DNA of 64,000 nt from Enterococcus gilvus ATCC BAA-350 (GTDB lineage: Bacteria; Bacillota; Bacilli; Lactobacillales; Enterococcaceae). The first letter of the stretch is position 1; each line of letters begins with the position of its first letter. Where the stretch lies: assembly GCF_000407545.1 (NCBI RefSeq), contig NZ_ASWH01000002.1, positions 1 through 64,000 of the forward strand. Reading direction: 5' to 3'. Below the pieces are notes generated by a model. That model made no database searches. It saw only the letters and a program-made list of their open reading frames with translations, and was not told where the DNA came from. This document shows positions 45,505 to 54,168 of the stretch, in pieces. The translations under genes were made by a program, and so were the position numbers.

Positions 45505-46179
45505 ATGATTTTAATGTTAACCAGAAATGTAAACAAGGAAGAGACCCTCAAGTCGCTATTGGAGACGCTGGGCTATGATGTCTTTTGTTCGGCTCATTTA
45601 TTGGGTGCACTACTAAATAGAAAAAAAGAGACAGACATACTCCACTTTTTTCCCATTCTCTTTCTCAGCGAGACAATTTTTGAAAGTGAAGTCGAGCAAG
45701 TCATAAAGCTGTTGGGAGATGCCCCTCAGTTTATCGTTAGGATAACAAATAATGTGTCAGACGTACCAAAAAGAACAAGCGACGAACGGGTGTATCAGCT
45801 TCCCGTTTCGGTTGGTTTGGAAGAGCTGCGCGATACCTTGGATACAATGTACGTAGCTCGTTCGCAGCAGAATTATGAAGCCAAGGGGGCAAGAATATCT
45901 TTGAGCACTTTGGAAAAGAAAATCGTCCGTCAATTGTACGATACCTTTCCTGAAACGGTGACACGTGAGTATTTGATTTTGCAGCTTTGGGGAGACGAGG
46001 AGACCACAAAATCGAGATTGTCCAGCCTGTCAAATTGTGTCCACAGTATAAATAACAAATTTGAGCAAATCTATCCGTTGGAAGACGAAAAAGCCGTCCG
46101 AACCATTTGGCGGAAAGGCTATTATTTAGACGAAACAATCTATTCCGCCATAGAAGAAGGCCGTTTGACCATTATGTAA
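45505..46179 (+). CDS. orphan winged-helix regulator with degenerate receiver domain
   Basis: The 224-residue protein's C-terminal 95 residues are a Trans_reg_C (OmpR/PhoB-type) winged helix: RISLSTLEKKIVRQLYDTFPETVTREYLILQLWG... ending VRTIWRKGYYL. The N-terminal 125 residues have receiver-like alternation, but the acidic pair and the phospho-acceptor Asp are absent (strand 3 is FPILFLSETIF), so it is probably not phosphorylated. It lies just after the adhesin and may regulate it. The start is ATG 45505, with AAGGAGAG. Confidence 0.75.
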   Translation: MILMLTRNVNKEETLKSLLETLGYDVFCSAHLLGALLNRKKETDILHFFPILFLSETIFESEVEQVIKLLGDAPQFIVRITNNVSDVPKRTSDERVYQLPVSVGLEELRDTLDTMYVARSQQNYEAKGARISLSTLEKKIVRQLYDTFPETVTREYLILQLWGDEETTKSRLSSLSNCVHSINNKFEQIYPLEDEKAVRTIWRKGYYLDETIYSAIEEGRLTIM

Positions 46180-46301
46180 GTCATAGAAGGAGCTTCGTTT
46201 GGTTAAACAACGTGTAAATAGAGCGAGATATCCAATTTTTTATTTCGAAGTTCTTTCAGAATATGGCAGATGAAAAAATACAACGATTCATTATTTTTCA
46301 A

Positions 46302-46342
46302 AAAAAGATCTATTTCTTACAAAAGTAAGAATAGATCTTTTT
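46302..46342. terminator. terminator
   Basis: AAAAAGATCTATTTCTTAC pairs with GTAAGAATAGATCTTTTT (one bulged T), ending the orphan regulator transcript. The stretch 46343-46530 has no gene. Confidence 0.8.
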
Positions 46343-46530
46343 ATTTGTATAGAGAATTACTTGTTTATCTCGTTAATCCTTCTGTGGCTTTTGAAGACTA
46401 AGATGAAACTCTGCTGTTATGGTCAATTTTATAAAATTATTTTAGAAAAAATGAAATGAAGGCGATTTTCTGAGCAGTTCATTTGCTTTTTAGTAGTGGG
46501 ACTCTTTCTTTTTTTTAAAACCGATCCCAT

Positions 46531-47847
46531 TCAACTAGAATAGCTTACTACCAATTCGGAAATAAATGTATGATTCGTCTGTTTGATATACAAATTTATA
46601 TACTCTGATTCGCGAGTAATTTTTTTAATCGTATTTAGCCCAATCCCTTTATGACCAATTTTTGTTGTAAATCCTTTTTTTAAAAGAGCATCTAACTCAA
46701 CTTTTTTATCAACTGGATTTGTAATAGAAAAGCATAGAGTATCTACTCCGTCATTTTCTACAGTAAGTTGGATTATTTTTTTCTGATTGTCGCCATCCAG
46801 ATCGATTGTCGTTTCAAGAGCATTATTTAGTAAAATGGAAACACATCTTACGAGATCGACACTGTCGACGCGTAAATTTTTTGGGATTGAGTCAAGTTTG
46901 AGTTTGACAGAGAGGTTATTTTTGGAGCATTCTTTTAAAAAATTGAGGATCAAACCTTGAATGGGCAGATTTTCTAGGCGATTAATCTGCGCGTATTCAT
47001 TTGATGAAAACATATCTTGGGAATCTGCGATGATTTGGTTCAGTAAGATCCGCGCATCGGTAATCGAGTTTTCTTTTAAACAATTATCCAGAGCTATAAG
47101 CAGCGCCTTGAAATCATGCTGAAACTCATTTGAGATTTCACGTTTTTTTTGATCAATGAGATAAGCCTCTGACAGTATCTCTAACTCATCATTTTTTTTC
47201 TGATATTCAAAAGAATTATGAGTGATGACCGTTATCAATAAACAAAGAATATCTATGTATAATACAGTGTAAAGTAAGATTTTAACATTTTGATCAATCG
47301 TTGCTTGAATATACAAGACAATAAGTGCGATAAAAACTATTAAAATCGCAATGGAAAGAAAGCGGAGTTTTCTATTCTGATAGACAAAAAAATTCCAAAA
47401 GTGTGTTTTCTGATTTATCAATTTTAGAAAAAAATAGCACAAAACCAATAATAAGTTTTGAACAATAAAAAGCGTCAAAACTACATAGGAACTTCGAGTT
47501 AAAAAAGGAAAATCAGAGATTAATATTCTTGGAATATCAACGGTCAGAAACCAAGTATTCATAATCAAACAGAGCTGCATTACAAAAAAAAGTGTAGGCA
47601 ATATCCAACTGTTAAATTTTTTAGTTATCATAAAGAACTGAATCGTACCATATGGAAAAATAAAATATGTGATATAAGCATCTTCAGTAAATAGACCAAT
47701 CACACTGCAGATGAGAAGAATTAACATTAGCAGAGCTGCATTTCTTTTGCTGTAGATATTTATTTTTTTTCCGATGAGAACGGTTGTTAATAAATTGCTG
47801 GCCAACAACCCGGCTCGAATATAACTAGCCAAAGCCTTTTCCCCCAA
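46531..47847 (-). CDS. Agr/Com-type sensor histidine kinase (GHKL)
   Basis: The 438-residue protein has six or more membrane helices in residues 1-210. The dimerisation region SNEFQHDFKALLIALDNCLKEN contains the phospho-His. The GHKL ATPase domain has VSILLNNALETTIDLDG (N box) and KKGFTTKIGHKGIGLNTIKKI (G box), as in AgrC and FsrC. Start is TTG 47847, 5 bp after the regulator gene, so it is co-transcribed. No AgrD/AgrB-like genes accompany it. It is a clear paralogue of the kinase at 62324. Confidence 0.88.
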   Translation of the reverse strand: MGEKALASYIRAGLLASNLLTTVLIGKKINIYSKRNAALLMLILLICSVIGLFTEDAYITYFIFPYGTIQFFMITKKFNSWILPTLFFVMQLCLIMNTWFLTVDIPRILISDFPFLTRSSYVVLTLFIVQNLLLVLCYFFLKLINQKTHFWNFFVYQNRKLRFLSIAILIVFIALIVLYIQATIDQNVKILLYTVLYIDILCLLITVITHNSFEYQKKNDELEILSEAYLIDQKKREISNEFQHDFKALLIALDNCLKENSITDARILLNQIIADSQDMFSSNEYAQINRLENLPIQGLILNFLKECSKNNLSVKLKLDSIPKNLRVDSVDLVRCVSILLNNALETTIDLDGDNQKKIIQLTVENDGVDTLCFSITNPVDKKVELDALLKKGFTTKIGHKGIGLNTIKKITRESEYINLYIKQTNHTFISELVVSYSS

Positions 47848-47852
47848 TGTTT

Positions 47853-48608
47853 TTAATAAGAAATCTCCGTGATTGCTTTTTTTAATTTATCGATGGATTT
47901 TACTCCTAACTCTAAAATATCTCCATTAGCAAAACCGACATATTGTTCTTCTCTACTCCATTCAGTAATCGTATTTAGATTAATAATGTATGCTCGAAAG
48001 CCTCTAAAAAAGAATGGTTGATAGAAAACATTTTTGAATTTCTTTAAGGTTCCATCAACGATCAAATCTTCATCCATCGTTTTAACCAATACAGAATTTT
48101 TATATCCATTTATACTTTTTAAGTAAATTATGTCTTTAACAGGGATCACGATCTGTTTGTTTTGAACGGAAAAGGACGTGAAGTCGGAGGACTGCTGCCG
48201 CTTCATTTGATGTAAGACAATCTCCTCCAGTGTGCGAGTCAAAGACTCATTGAAAAGTCGGTCATCTATTTCTTTGACAATATAAGCCCAAGGATAAATA
48301 TTTTTATTAATAATGGAAATGGCGTTGTCCTCCAAACCAGTGAGGTACAGAATGTAGCATTTTGAATTTTTTGAGCGAATGGTTTCTCCAATATCTATTC
48401 CTGTAAAAAAGGCGTTTAGATCAATATCAAGGATAAAAATATCATTATCTTTGATTTCCATTTGAGAGATTTTTTCATAAAATCGTTGTGGATAATCAAC
48501 AATGATAGGGTTTAGATTTGAATATTTTTTTTTCTGATTAAGTGAATCAATGAGGGCCGAAACTTTTTTTTCAATCACAAAGCTATCATCCACTATATAT
48601 ATATCCAT
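47853..48608 (-). CDS. LytTR-type response regulator
   Basis: The 251-residue regulator has an N-terminal receiver (MDIYIVDDSFVIEKKV; phospho-Asp in IFILDIDLNAFFTGID; YLTGLEDNAIS). The C-terminal LytTR DNA-binding domain (about 150-250) contains IVIPVKDIIYLKSINGYKNSVLVKTMDEDLIVDGTLKKFK and FRGFRAYIINLNTI. ATG 48608 is preceded by AGGGGTG. AAACGGTTTA boxes near three promoters in the window are candidate targets, including its own promoter. Partner kinase is the next gene. Confidence 0.9.
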   Translation of the reverse strand: MDIYIVDDSFVIEKKVSALIDSLNQKKKYSNLNPIIVDYPQRFYEKISQMEIKDNDIFILDIDLNAFFTGIDIGETIRSKNSKCYILYLTGLEDNAISIINKNIYPWAYIVKEIDDRLFNESLTRTLEEIVLHQMKRQQSSDFTSFSVQNKQIVIPVKDIIYLKSINGYKNSVLVKTMDEDLIVDGTLKKFKNVFYQPFFFRGFRAYIINLNTITEWSREEQYVGFANGDILELGVKSIDKLKKAITEISY

Positions 48609-48646
48609 CACAACACACCCCTATAATTGTTTTATGCAAATTTAAA

Positions 48647-48682
48647 TAGCAGTACCTGAAACTTCACTAACGGGTACTGCTA
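48647..48682. other. leader hairpin in the two-component 5' UTR
   Basis: TAGCAGTACC (48647-48656) and GGTACTGCTA (48673-48682) form a 10-bp perfect stem with a 16-nt loop. It sits 40-75 nt before the regulator start codon. There is no T-run, so it is a leader structure of unknown role. Confidence 0.55.
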
Positions 48683-48718
48683 TCGAAGAAGTTAGTTAGA
48701 ATTAATCTAACCTAAGAA

Positions 48719-48763
48719 ATCATATAATTCATAGGAATAATTCTCAATATACATAAACCGTTT
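48719..48763 (-). promoter_or_regulatory. two-component operon promoter with AAACGGTTTA box
   Basis: On the minus strand, AAACGGTTTA (48763-48754) is followed by exactly 29 bp and then TATGAT (-10, 48724-48719). TTGAGA is a -35 at 17-bp spacing. The same box and 29-bp distance recur at 49415 and 61507. Placement just upstream of -35 is that of a class II activator. Autoregulation by the LytTR regulator is inferred. Confidence 0.65.
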
Positions 48764-48815
48764 TCAATGACTTTGGTCGATTTTTTTGCATTTTAAAACG
48801 TTTAAACGGATTTTT

Positions 48816-49073
48816 GTGAAAAAATATGGAGAAAGGATCGGTGAAAACGGTTCTTTCGACCTTCCTAGGTTTGTTAAAAGAAACTATGATAAATACTTAA
48901 AAAATGGAGAGTCATTAAATAGGAAATCATTCGAACTAGGGAGAACCATCATGACTGAAGCGGAATATACCCGTGCATTATCTGTACTAATTAAAGAAAG
49001 CAAGGTGGGTTTTCACGAAGAGGAAGAACTAATTTCCTTTTTAAAAGAGGCATTGGTCTTTTATAGTATCTGA
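48816..49073 (+). CDS. hypothetical protein, first gene before the WxL segment
   Basis: The open frame from GTG 48816 (or TTG 48786, 95 codons) encodes a basic helical protein: FDLPRFVKRNYDKYLKNGES and FELGRTIMTEAEYTRALSVLIKES, ending SFLKEALVFYSI. The ribosome binding site is poor, so the start is uncertain. A lipoprotein gene follows 41 bp later. Family unknown; position links it with the WxL island. Confidence 0.5.
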   Translation: MKKYGERIGENGSFDLPRFVKRNYDKYLKNGESLNRKSFELGRTIMTEAEYTRALSVLIKESKVGFHEEEELISFLKEALVFYSI

Positions 49074-49114
49074 CTTGAATGAGACAATTTTATTAAGGAA
49101 AGGAGAACAGAAAA

Positions 49115-49351
49115 ATCAGAATAGGTATTTTACTGTTTCTATTTAGTGTTTTCTTCCTATTATCTGCTTGTCAACGCATGCCAGATACAGCTGATCAACA
49201 ATACGAATCGTCAGTAAGTTCAGAGGAGTTTGATCAGGAGGAGCCTGATTGGGACCAAAGATTTTCTGAATCATCTCTTAAGAAAGAAGAGTATTCAGAT
49301 TTGGGAAAAGAGAAAGCTAACTATTATAGAAATAAATATAAGAGGCCATAA
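49115..49351 (+). CDS. small lipoprotein with a non-canonical start codon
   Basis: A 78-codon frame encodes a typical lipoprotein: RIGILLFLFSVFFLLSAC (lipobox LLSA|C) followed by an acidic, Ser-rich polar chain (SSEEFDQEEPDWDQRF) and KYKRP. AAAGGAGA ends 9 nt before ATC 49115. The frame's upstream stop is TAA 49094-49096, and between that and the signal peptide there is no ATG, GTG or TTG. Initiation must use ATC (or ATA 49121), or the start codon has been mutated. The body is intact, so it may still be translated at low level. Confidence 0.6.
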   Translation: MRIGILLFLFSVFFLLSACQRMPDTADQQYESSVSSEEFDQEEPDWDQRFSESSLKKEEYSDLGKEKANYYRNKYKRP

Positions 49352-49414
49352 TTAGTTGAAGAGTAATCAAAATCCACGATCATGATCGTGGATTTTTGCC
49401 GTAAGATTCTTTGT

Positions 49415-49459
49415 AAACGGTTTAATTTTCATTTTTTCTTTTATACAAGTAAGTAAAAT
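49415..49459 (+). promoter_or_regulatory. WxL operon promoter with AAACGGTTTA box
   Basis: AAACGGTTTA (49415-49424), 29 bp, then TAAAAT (49454-49459). The -35 position reads ATTTTT, far from consensus, so an activator would be needed. Same layout as the promoters at 48754 and 61507. Confidence 0.65.
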
Positions 49460-49528
49460 ACGTTTAAGCATGATCGATGAGAGGACAGTACTTATCGTGT
49501 AAATGCAAAACGAAAGGAAGGAGATTGA

Positions 49529-49621
49529 ATGATCCGTATTTGGCTGAAGAGACGAAGGAGATTTGAGCGGCTAAAAGTCTCATTGAAGAATGCTGGATTC
49601 AAAAGTGTAGTAAAGGTATGA
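49529..49621 (+). CDS. 30-residue leader ORF overlapping the first WxL gene
   Basis: GGAAGGAG is followed by ATG 49529, encoding a very basic peptide (MIRIWLKRRRRFERLKVSLK...FKSVVKV). Its TGA (49619-49621) overlaps the ATG (49618) of the surface-protein gene as ATGA. The downstream gene has no ribosome binding site of its own, so its translation probably depends on this peptide being read. The peptide might also be functional (cationic). Confidence 0.6.
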   Translation: MIRIWLKRRRRFERLKVSLKNAGFKSVVKV

Positions 49622-51162
49622 AAAAAAATCTATTAGGGACGATTTGTTTATGTGCGATTTTGGGTTTTCTAATTCACGATACGAGTTATGCGAAGGCTAA
49701 TACTCTCGAGTACGTATCGGAAGAGAAGATAAGCGCACCCACTTCAACAAGCAATGCACAATCATCAACGACTCAAACAAGCGAGGAGCATCCAGAAACG
49801 CAGACGAGTTCTTCAGAGGCGAACATACAGGTAGAAGACACGTTGGAACCAGCAAGACAGGAAAAAGCATCGGTAGTCACTGATTCATGGGGGACAACCA
49901 CATGGGTATTTGATCCTGCCAGTGGAAAGCTCTCATTTACCACTGGAGGAATGCTGGGCGAGACCGCAAGCTCTCCTTGGAACCGTACGGATGCGAAAAA
50001 AATTGATCCCACTCAGGTAAAAGTAATTGCGTTTACCCAACCGATTGAAGCACCAGTAAATTCATCGTTTCTATTTTCTAAAGAACAAGAGACTAATGCG
50101 GCACCTGTAACACTATCAAATTGTAGTCGTTTCGAGGGGATAGAGAACCTTTCTACCAGTAGAGTCAGTTCGATGAAGGGGATGTTCTACAATATGAACA
50201 ATCTTGAAGCGCTAGACGTTTCGCATTTTAGAACCGCTAACGTAACGAATATGAACATGCTTTTCAGATACTGTTATAAATTAAAAAGTATGGATCTTTC
50301 TAATTTCGTGACGACTAATGTGACAAATATGGCGCAAATGTTTGATTTCAATCAGAGTTTAGAAACAGTCACTGTCAGTAGTTTTGACACAAGCAAGGTT
50401 TCCGATATGCGCTGGATGTTCTACAAAAATTTTGCGTTGACCACATTGGATATTTCGAATTTTGATATGCGACAGAAGCCAAATATGCACCGTATGTTCG
50501 TCGAAGATGGCAGTCTGCGGACGTTTATTCTAGGTCCAAATTTTCGAGTGAACGGCTATACGACAGACTTGCCAGCAATCACGCAATCTGGATATACAGG
50601 AAATTGGAAAAAAATTGATGGACAAACAGTCGGGACGACCTCGGAATTTTTAAACAACTATGATGGAACGAATCCGGGCACCTATGTTTGGGAAACCTCC
50701 GTTGACCCCCTTGATCCATCAGACGGGAATCAGCGAAGCCTAGTATTGACAGCTGTTCCCACTGCTTTTGATTTTCAGACAGAGCTAAAACCAAAATCGT
50801 ATCGTCTTTCGCAGAATCTAACAAACCAAGCTGTTGAAATCTACAATGATCGATTGGCACGTGATTGGAGCGTAAAAGCTTCCGTTTTAAATAATCAACT
50901 AACACTTGAAAACGCGTTGAACGAATATTTGCCTATCTCTTCTTTTAAGATCAATCAAGTAGAACTAACGGGTACAGGAAATCAAGGAATCATTGCGCAG
51001 TCAGTGACGGATAAAACGTTGTCCAACAATGTAGGTGTGATGAAGCAGCCGATCTCACAAGCTTCTATTGATTTCCAGGATGAGAATGGCCGGTTAAAGG
51101 CGTCGAATACGTTGAAAGCCACAATTAATTACCAGTTATACAATACGCCAAATGCGGATTAA
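49618..51162 (+). CDS. WxL-domain surface protein with BspA-like (DUF285) repeats
   Basis: The 514-residue secreted protein has a signal peptide of about 1-26 and a Ser/Thr/Glu-rich linker of about 38-85. Four or more DUF285/BspA leucine-rich units follow, at about 175-310 (LDVSHFRTANVTNMNMLFRY; MDLSNFVTTNVTNMAQMF; SSFDTSKVSDMRWMF; LDISNFDMRQKPNMHRMF). The C-terminal WxL-type domain (after DPLDPSD) has WSVKASVLNN and VELTGTGNQGIIAQS; the motif here is WSV rather than WxL. It binds non-covalently to the cell wall. Starts in coupled fashion with the 30-codon ORF. Confidence 0.88.
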   Translation: MKKNLLGTICLCAILGFLIHDTSYAKANTLEYVSEEKISAPTSTSNAQSSTTQTSEEHPETQTSSSEANIQVEDTLEPARQEKASVVTDSWGTTTWVFDPASGKLSFTTGGMLGETASSPWNRTDAKKIDPTQVKVIAFTQPIEAPVNSSFLFSKEQETNAAPVTLSNCSRFEGIENLSTSRVSSMKGMFYNMNNLEALDVSHFRTANVTNMNMLFRYCYKLKSMDLSNFVTTNVTNMAQMFDFNQSLETVTVSSFDTSKVSDMRWMFYKNFALTTLDISNFDMRQKPNMHRMFVEDGSLRTFILGPNFRVNGYTTDLPAITQSGYTGNWKKIDGQTVGTTSEFLNNYDGTNPGTYVWETSVDPLDPSDGNQRSLVLTAVPTAFDFQTELKPKSYRLSQNLTNQAVEIYNDRLARDWSVKASVLNNQLTLENALNEYLPISSFKINQVELTGTGNQGIIAQSVTDKTLSNNVGVMKQPISQASIDFQDENGRLKASNTLKATINYQLYNTPNAD

Positions 51163-51169
51163 GGCGAAG

Positions 51170-51466
51170 ATGAAAATGAGAAGAAAGAAATTCTGCCTAT
51201 ACCTCGGAGTGCTAATTTTTCTATGGATGACTACTACTGCTGGATATGCGCAAGAACAACCTATGGATGACACTGGGAATCAAGAAGCGACCTTAGTCAT
51301 TACCCGCCCATCAAAGGAATCCTTTAGAAACACACTATACAAAACACTTCCCAAAACCAATGAAAAACAGTCAAGATACATCCAAAATGTTGGTCTGATG
51401 TTGTTTTCTTTAGGTATAGCAAGTGTGGGATATCGAGGGTGGCGAGGAAGAAAATATGAAAATTAA
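51170..51466 (+). CDS. small LPKTN-anchored surface protein
   Basis: The 98-residue protein has a signal peptide (KFCLYLGVLIFLWMTTTAGYAQ), a short polar middle and a C-terminal sorting signal LPKTN-EKQSRYIQN with a hydrophobic span and GWRGRKYEN. It is typical of the tiny sortase substrates found in WxL operons. The start overlaps the end of the preceding gene; AAGGCGAAG precedes ATG 51170. It may serve as the covalent partner of the WxL proteins. Confidence 0.75.
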   Translation: MKMRRKKFCLYLGVLIFLWMTTTAGYAQEQPMDDTGNQEATLVITRPSKESFRNTLYKTLPKTNEKQSRYIQNVGLMLFSLGIASVGYRGWRGRKYEN

Positions 51467-52031
51467 AAAAATACTTATCAGTATTTTTTTACTAGGATCA
51501 TTGGTTGTGCAAATAACTGTTTTCGCTGATGGGTCCTTAGAAGAAAAAAGTACCCCGATAGAAGTAAAAATCAAACCAAAAGAGCTCTATTTAACAAAGA
51601 TAGCCCCACTAGATTTCGGGAAACAGGAACAGCAAACCGATGCATTTGTTTTGAGACCCAAGGAAGACTTTACTGTTCAAGTGATAGATAAACGTGGCTC
51701 GAAAGGCGATTGGTCTCTATACTATCAATTCGAACTGTTTAAAAATGAAAAAAAACAAGTGTTGCCGACGAGTGTGATTCTTGGGGCAGGGACATTGACC
51801 ACAAAAGATCAGTCCAACAAAACAGATATTTATCGTTCCTACAAGGCAGATAGTAATAGTCAACAATCAAAAGCTCTTTTAGTCAAAACAAAGGTTTCAG
51901 AGCTAAATATGCAGTATGAGTATCGGATCAGAAAAGAGAACATCATGTTGACTGTACCGAAAAACACGCCTGTAGGCAGTTATCAAGCAGAACAAAAACT
52001 ATTATTGATAGAAGAACCAAAAATCGAGTAA
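51456..52031 (+). CDS. WxL-like secreted protein
   Basis: The 191-residue protein has a signal peptide (KKILISIFLLGSLVVQITVFA) and a beta-rich body with GDWSLYYQFELF, a WxL motif, and LKTKVSELNMQYEYRI near the end. It resembles the small WxL-domain partners in such operons. ATG 51456 overlaps the LPKTN gene's 3' end (GAGGAAG as ribosome binding site). Confidence 0.75.
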   Translation: MKIKKILISIFLLGSLVVQITVFADGSLEEKSTPIEVKIKPKELYLTKIAPLDFGKQEQQTDAFVLRPKEDFTVQVIDKRGSKGDWSLYYQFELFKNEKKQVLPTSVILGAGTLTTKDQSNKTDIYRSYKADSNSQQSKALLVKTKVSELNMQYEYRIRKENIMLTVPKNTPVGSYQAEQKLLLIEEPKIE

Positions 52032-52048
52032 CAAGAATGGAGAAAAAA

Positions 52049-52657
52049 ATGAAAACAACCACAAAATTATGGACAGGATTACTTATCGGCACTATTTTAA
52101 CGGGAGGATTTCAAAGTATCGCGCTTGCGGATTCGGTTACAGGGCAAACAGGGTCAAGTCCTGCAAATGTCAAGGTACTTGATAATGATACCCCTGTCGA
52201 CCCGCTAGACCCGACAAAACCTGATCAAGATGAATTAACATTGGAAAGTGTTCCAAATGCATACAATTTTGAAACAACTGTTAAAAATGGCAAGTACACG
52301 ATTGATGGCACCTTAAAAGATCAAACCGTCGATGTCTTTAACAATCGTTCTAGTAGAACTTGGTCGGTGAAAGCGAATGTTGTCAATAACTCGATCACAG
52401 CAAACAATTCAGCAAAAGATACTTTTTCTATCACGAATTTCAAAATCAATGACATTGCGTTGACTGGTACTGGCGCACAAGGAATCATTGCGAAATCAGA
52501 TGCTGCTCCAACAAAAGAAAACAATACAGGATTACTCAAAACGGCTGTCGATTCCGCATCTATTGGATTTACAGACACGAACAATGTGTTAAAGGCAGGG
52601 GATACATTAACTGGGACGATCTCTTATCAACTATACAATACGGCAGATGCACAATAA
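52049..52657 (+). CDS. WxL-domain surface protein
   Basis: The 202-residue protein has a signal peptide (KTTTKLWTGLLIGTILTGGFQSIALA|D), a short linker with DPLDPTKPD, and a WxL domain: RTWSVKANVVNN, ITNFKINDIALTGTGAQGIIAKS and GTISYQLYNTADAQ at the end, closely parallel to the C-terminus of the protein encoded at 49618. It is mostly just the domain, so it is a wall-associated module. GGAG precedes ATG 52049. Confidence 0.85.
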   Translation: MKTTTKLWTGLLIGTILTGGFQSIALADSVTGQTGSSPANVKVLDNDTPVDPLDPTKPDQDELTLESVPNAYNFETTVKNGKYTIDGTLKDQTVDVFNNRSSRTWSVKANVVNNSITANNSAKDTFSITNFKINDIALTGTGAQGIIAKSDAAPTKENNTGLLKTAVDSASIGFTDTNNVLKAGDTLTGTISYQLYNTADAQ

Positions 52658-52713
52658 TACAAGTGCGATAGGTAAAAGAAGCTTTCGCTAATTAAAGGAT
52701 AGGTTGAGGATAA

Positions 52714-53736
52714 ATGAGAAATAAATGGAGTAAATTTTTCTTTTTGGCAGCGGTCATTCTTGCTGCAATGCTTGTAGGAAGTCCGACAAAAGCAGCTCAG
52801 TCGGAAGATGTAGGATTCAACATTCAAATGATACCAGCAACGAATCAAATCGATCGTACACAATCTTATTTTGATTTACGGATGCAGCCAAATCAGAAAC
52901 AAACAGTGTATGTAAAAATCACGAATACCTCCGCTGAAGAAGCGAATTATGCGATCAACGTAAATCAAGCATATACAAACGATCAAGGCTTTATTGACTA
53001 TACGACTAACAAAACACCGTCAAAAAAGAAGACGCCTTTTTCGATTGATAAGATTGCGAACTACGACAAAAAAATTTCATTGAAAGGGCAATCCTCTATA
53101 CAAGTACCCATTACACTTACGATGCCTAAAGAAAAATTTGATGGTCAGATTCTATCCGGTATTCAGGTAACACGCCTAGATGAGGATAAAAGTGGACAAA
53201 TCAATAATCGTTATGGGTATGTGTTGGGGTTAAAGCTCACAGAGACAGATACTCCTGTCAAACGCGACTTGCAATTGAAAGAAGTGTTTCCAAAAGCAAT
53301 GTTCGGAAAACCTGCGATTGTAGCGAAATTGTCAAATCCGACAATGGATGCGTATGGTCATTTAAAGTATACTGTCGAAATCAAAGATAAACAGACTGCT
53401 AAGAAAATTATCCAAAAAACCTATGATAGCGACATGCAAATGGCACCTAATTCGACTTACGATTTTGCAATTGAGTACAAGGAAAATGATCGCTTACCTT
53501 CAGGACAGTATGTCTTGGATCTGACAATAACAGACGCAAAGAAGAATAAATGGACCTTTAACCGATCATTTGAGGTATCAGATAAGCAAGTGGACAAAGT
53601 AAACAGTCTTTCAGTTGGGGAGAATCAAAAAACACCTATATGGATCTACATCATCGGAATTTTGATAGTACTTCTTGTAATTGGTGGAATCATTCTCATA
53701 ATGAGAAAGAGAAAACAGAAAAAGGGAATAGAGTAA
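52714..53736 (+). CDS. WxL-interacting protein, DUF916 + DUF3324
   Basis: The 340-residue protein has a signal peptide (FFLAAVILAAMLVGSPTKAA). The DUF916 (peptidoglycan-binding WxLIP) domain is about 30-150 (DVGFNIQMIPATNQID, TVYVKITNTSAEEANYAINVNQAYT). DUF3324 (host-binding) is about 160-290. A C-terminal transmembrane helix (WIYIIGILIVLLVIGGIILIM) and a basic tail follow. It anchors WxL proteins at the membrane and mediates matrix contact. It closes the core of the WxL operon. Confidence 0.9.
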   Translation: MRNKWSKFFFLAAVILAAMLVGSPTKAAQSEDVGFNIQMIPATNQIDRTQSYFDLRMQPNQKQTVYVKITNTSAEEANYAINVNQAYTNDQGFIDYTTNKTPSKKKTPFSIDKIANYDKKISLKGQSSIQVPITLTMPKEKFDGQILSGIQVTRLDEDKSGQINNRYGYVLGLKLTETDTPVKRDLQLKEVFPKAMFGKPAIVAKLSNPTMDAYGHLKYTVEIKDKQTAKKIIQKTYDSDMQMAPNSTYDFAIEYKENDRLPSGQYVLDLTITDAKKNKWTFNRSFEVSDKQVDKVNSLSVGENQKTPIWIYIIGILIVLLVIGGIILIMRKRKQKKGIE

Positions 53737-53862
53737 AGGCGAATAGGCCAAAGAGAAGAGCTTCCCGCGGCTTTTCTCCTTGCCTAACAGCCTTTTATTT
53801 CTATATCTAGAGAAAGCACGCGTGATTTTACGAGTGTATTGATGATGGAGGCATGAATTAAA

Positions 53863-54150
53863 TTGAAGAGAGTCAATGATTGTATCTTAGATGAATTGCT
53901 GGAGATATTGACCCATGTTTCTGAGATTTCTTTATCGCAATTTCGATCCGTTGTATCAGTTACATTGGATGAGCCTCTAGATGCACACCAGGTCTTGATT
54001 TTAAACTCAAGGATAAAATTTTCAGACCAAGTTAAGCAATCCTATTCACCAGAAGGAGAAACGATGTATATTAAAATGGCTGAAATGAGAAAAGAAGAGT
54101 GTATAAATAGAATGGATAAAACGATGTATCTGAACAAAACGCTTCGATAA
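53863..54150 (+). CDS. hypothetical protein (95 residues) at the end of the WxL segment
   Basis: Start TTG 53863 (GGAGG about 13 nt upstream). The protein is soluble, with two helices and short strands (VVSVTLDEPLDAHQVLILNSRIKFSDQVKQSY). Family unknown. It is followed by a strong terminator, suggesting it is the last gene of the WxL transcript. Confidence 0.5.
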   Translation: MKRVNDCILDELLEILTHVSEISLSQFRSVVSVTLDEPLDAHQVLILNSRIKFSDQVKQSYSPEGETMYIKMAEMRKEECINRMDKTMYLNKTLR

Positions 54151-54168
54151 AATGGAAAAATAAATAGT

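Noticed and set aside
48612..49530. AgrD/AgrB or Fsr-type peptide and processing genes beside the first kinase
   Set aside because: No AgrB-like membrane protease frame or AgrD-like precursor was found; only small unrelated frames are present.
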